DNA of 64,000 bases from contig NZ_JABBDX010000003.1 in assembly GCF_012847335.1 (NCBI RefSeq), positions 124,001-188,000 on the forward strand, in the 5' to 3' direction. Under the pieces are notes generated by a model that worked only from the letters and a program-made list of their open reading frames with translations, was not told the origin of the DNA and searched no databases. The DNA is from Psychrobacter sp. MF31 (GTDB lineage Bacteria > Pseudomonadota > Gammaproteobacteria > Pseudomonadales > Moraxellaceae). The position numbers and the translations under genes are program-made. Positions 62,719-64,000 of this stretch are shown here, one piece after another. Numbering within the stretch: position 1 is the stretch's first letter; each line of letters starts with the position of its first letter.

Positions 62719-64000
62719 CTATCGCGCGGGATAAAACGTTTCCGCACCAGGACCTACCGGAAGCCCAAAAACAAACACCCAAATGCAAAACAGCGTCACC
62801 CAACCGAATAAAAAAATCATCGAGTACGGCAGCATCATCGCCATCAACGTTCCGACACCTGTTCCGCGCTTATAGCGGATTGCCACCGCCATAATCAGTC
62901 CAAAGTAGCTCATCATCGGGGTAATAATGTTGGTCGTTGAGTCGCCAATTCGGTACGCTGCCTGAATCATTTCCGGCGCGTAGCCGGTCAGCATGAGCAT
63001 GGGCACAAAAATTGGCGCGGTTACCGCCCACTGCGCCGACGCTGATCCCAGCATTAAGTTGACCATGGCGCAAATCAAAATAAAACCGATCAGCAACAAA
63101 GGTCCTGATAGTCCGATGTCGTTAAGAAATGTCGCGCCAGATACCGCCATCACTGAGCCTAAATTTGACCAGTTAAAAAACGCGGTAAATTGGGCAGCAA
63201 AAAATACCAAAACGATATAAATACTTAACGAGCTCATGGCGTGGCTCATGGCATCGACCACATCTTGATTGCTGGTGATGCTCTTGGTGATTTTGCCATA
63301 AATGTAACCAGGGACAGCAAAAAACACAAAGATAAATACCACGATACCATGCAAAAATGGCGACCCTGAAACCAGTCCCGTTTCGGCATTTCGCAATACC
63401 CCATCGGCAGGGACAATCGTCCAAGCCAGCAATAAGCAAAATATAATCATGCTGACGCCTGCCCAAATCAGCCCTTTTTTCTCAAGCGCGCTTACTGGCT
63501 CGATTTTGTTGTCAAGGACGCTTGGGTCGTCGGCTTCTTTTGGGTTGTATTCTCCCAAGCTTGGCTCAACGATTTTTTCAGTGACAAAATATCCAAGACC
63601 GCTGATCAAAAAGGTGCTTACCATCATAAAGTACCAGTTGGCTTCTGCGCCAACCGTGTAAGTTGGGTCGATAATCCGCGCCGCCTCTTGGGTGATCCCC
63701 GACAATAAAGGGTCGACCGTTCCAAGCAAAAGGTTGGCACTATAACCGCCCGACACGCCGGCAAAGGCTGCCGCAAGCCCTGCTAAAGGATGACGACCTA
63801 ACGAGTGAAAAATCACAGCCGCTAAGGGAATAAGCACCACATAACCTAGCTCTGCTGCGGTATTGGACATAATGCCGGCAAAAACAACGGTAAAGGTGAC
63901 CATTTTTCGCGGGGCATTTAGCACCAAACCACGAAGCGCGGCGGAAATTAGCCCTGAGCGCTCGGCAATGCCAACACCTAACAGTGCCACCAGTACCGTT
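62719..64000 (-). CDS. AbgT-family transporter, truncated by the window end
   Basis: At least 427 residues are in the window; the open frame continues past position 64000, so the N-terminus is missing. About eight transmembrane segments are visible. AbgT motifs are GVGIAERSGLI, GVSGGYSANLLLGTVDPLLSG, and SAQWAVTAPIFVPMLML with TNIITPMMSYFGLI. Family members import p-aminobenzoyl-glutamate (E. coli AbgT) or export sulfonamides as proton antiporters (MtrF, YdaH). Which applies is unknown. A terminator follows. Confidence 0.9.
   Translation of the reverse strand, partial: TVLVALLGVGIAERSGLISAALRGLVLNAPRKMVTFTVVFAGIMSNTAAELGYVVLIPLAAVIFHSLGRHPLAGLAAAFAGVSGGYSANLLLGTVDPLLSGITQEAARIIDPTYTVGAEANWYFMMVSTFLISGLGYFVTEKIVEPSLGEYNPKEADDPSVLDNKIEPVSALEKKGLIWAGVSMIIFCLLLAWTIVPADGVLRNAETGLVSGSPFLHGIVVFIFVFFAVPGYIYGKITKSITSNQDVVDAMSHAMSSLSIYIVLVFFAAQFTAFFNWSNLGSVMAVSGATFLNDIGLSGPLLLIGFILICAMVNLMLGSASAQWAVTAPIFVPMLMLTGYAPEMIQAAYRIGDSTTNIITPMMSYFGLIMAVAIRYKRGTGVGTLMAMMLPYSMIFLFGWVTLFCIWVFVFGLPVGPGAETFYPAR

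Overview
The window reads as an ordinary chromosomal segment of a gammaproteobacterium of the family Moraxellaceae, most likely Psychrobacter or a close Moraxella relative. This rests on a PilG almost identical in motif structure to the Pseudomonas/Acinetobacter type, a PA3496-family acidic protein next to a YecA protein, a tandem FadD pair, AhpA/YtjB-like and serB genes in divergent arrangement, and moderate base composition with AT-rich spacers. No rRNA, tRNA, insertion sequence, prophage or CRISPR array was found. Genes are densely packed on both strands and many convergent pairs are separated by clear intrinsic terminators.

Layout. 1-5.3 kb: end of a twitching-motility (pilG/pilH) operon, then an orphan lipoprotein RND adaptor and an OmpR-type two-component system. 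5.4-8.1 kb: metNIQ methionine importer. 8.2-11.4 kb: ccmABCDE for cytochrome c maturation (minus strand). 11.5-16.6 kb: two poorly known genes (one with a YbjN domain), an HDAC-family deacetylase, and divergent coaBC/radC. 16.9-27 kb: fadE, a TSUP permease, nhaA with an MpaB-type oxygenase, two Nudix hydrolases, an HPP membrane protein and a periplasmic serine hydrolase. 27-33.4 kb: a large M16C metalloprotease, a universal stress protein, and the divergent yeiE-like/yeiH pair. 33.7-36.7 kb: a small unknown gene followed by an AT-rich ATPase-HNH nuclease pair resembling Septu (PtuA-PtuB). 36.8-43.4 kb: valS, two YbjQ proteins, yecA, PA3496-like and a long membrane protein. 43.6-49.1 kb: serB, a DUF368 permease, an SCP2-domain protein, bioB and hemJ. 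49-57.3 kb (minus): a secreted NlpC/P60-like protein, rph, two fadD genes and a VWA lipoprotein. 57.6-64 kb: parC, an AT-rich TIR-domain gene, an HAD phosphatase, a uracil-DNA-glycosylase-like protein and a truncated abgT-family transporter.

How it fits together. Most genes are housekeeping: fatty-acid degradation (fadE, two fadD), cofactor synthesis (coaBC, bioB, hemJ), cytochrome c maturation, translation (valS), topology (parC) and envelope functions. Two AT-rich insertions stand out from this background and look horizontally acquired: the ATPase-HNH pair downstream of valS, and a cytosolic TIR protein fused to a DUF3298 (RsiV-like) domain downstream of parC. Both are candidate anti-phage systems, and the TIR-DUF3298 fusion is the most novel-looking item. 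Other points of note are a histidine-rich insert in CoaBC, an isoleucine at the quinolone-resistance position of ParC, a histidine kinase with a long insertion in its ATPase domain, and a MetN lacking its usual C-terminal regulatory domain.
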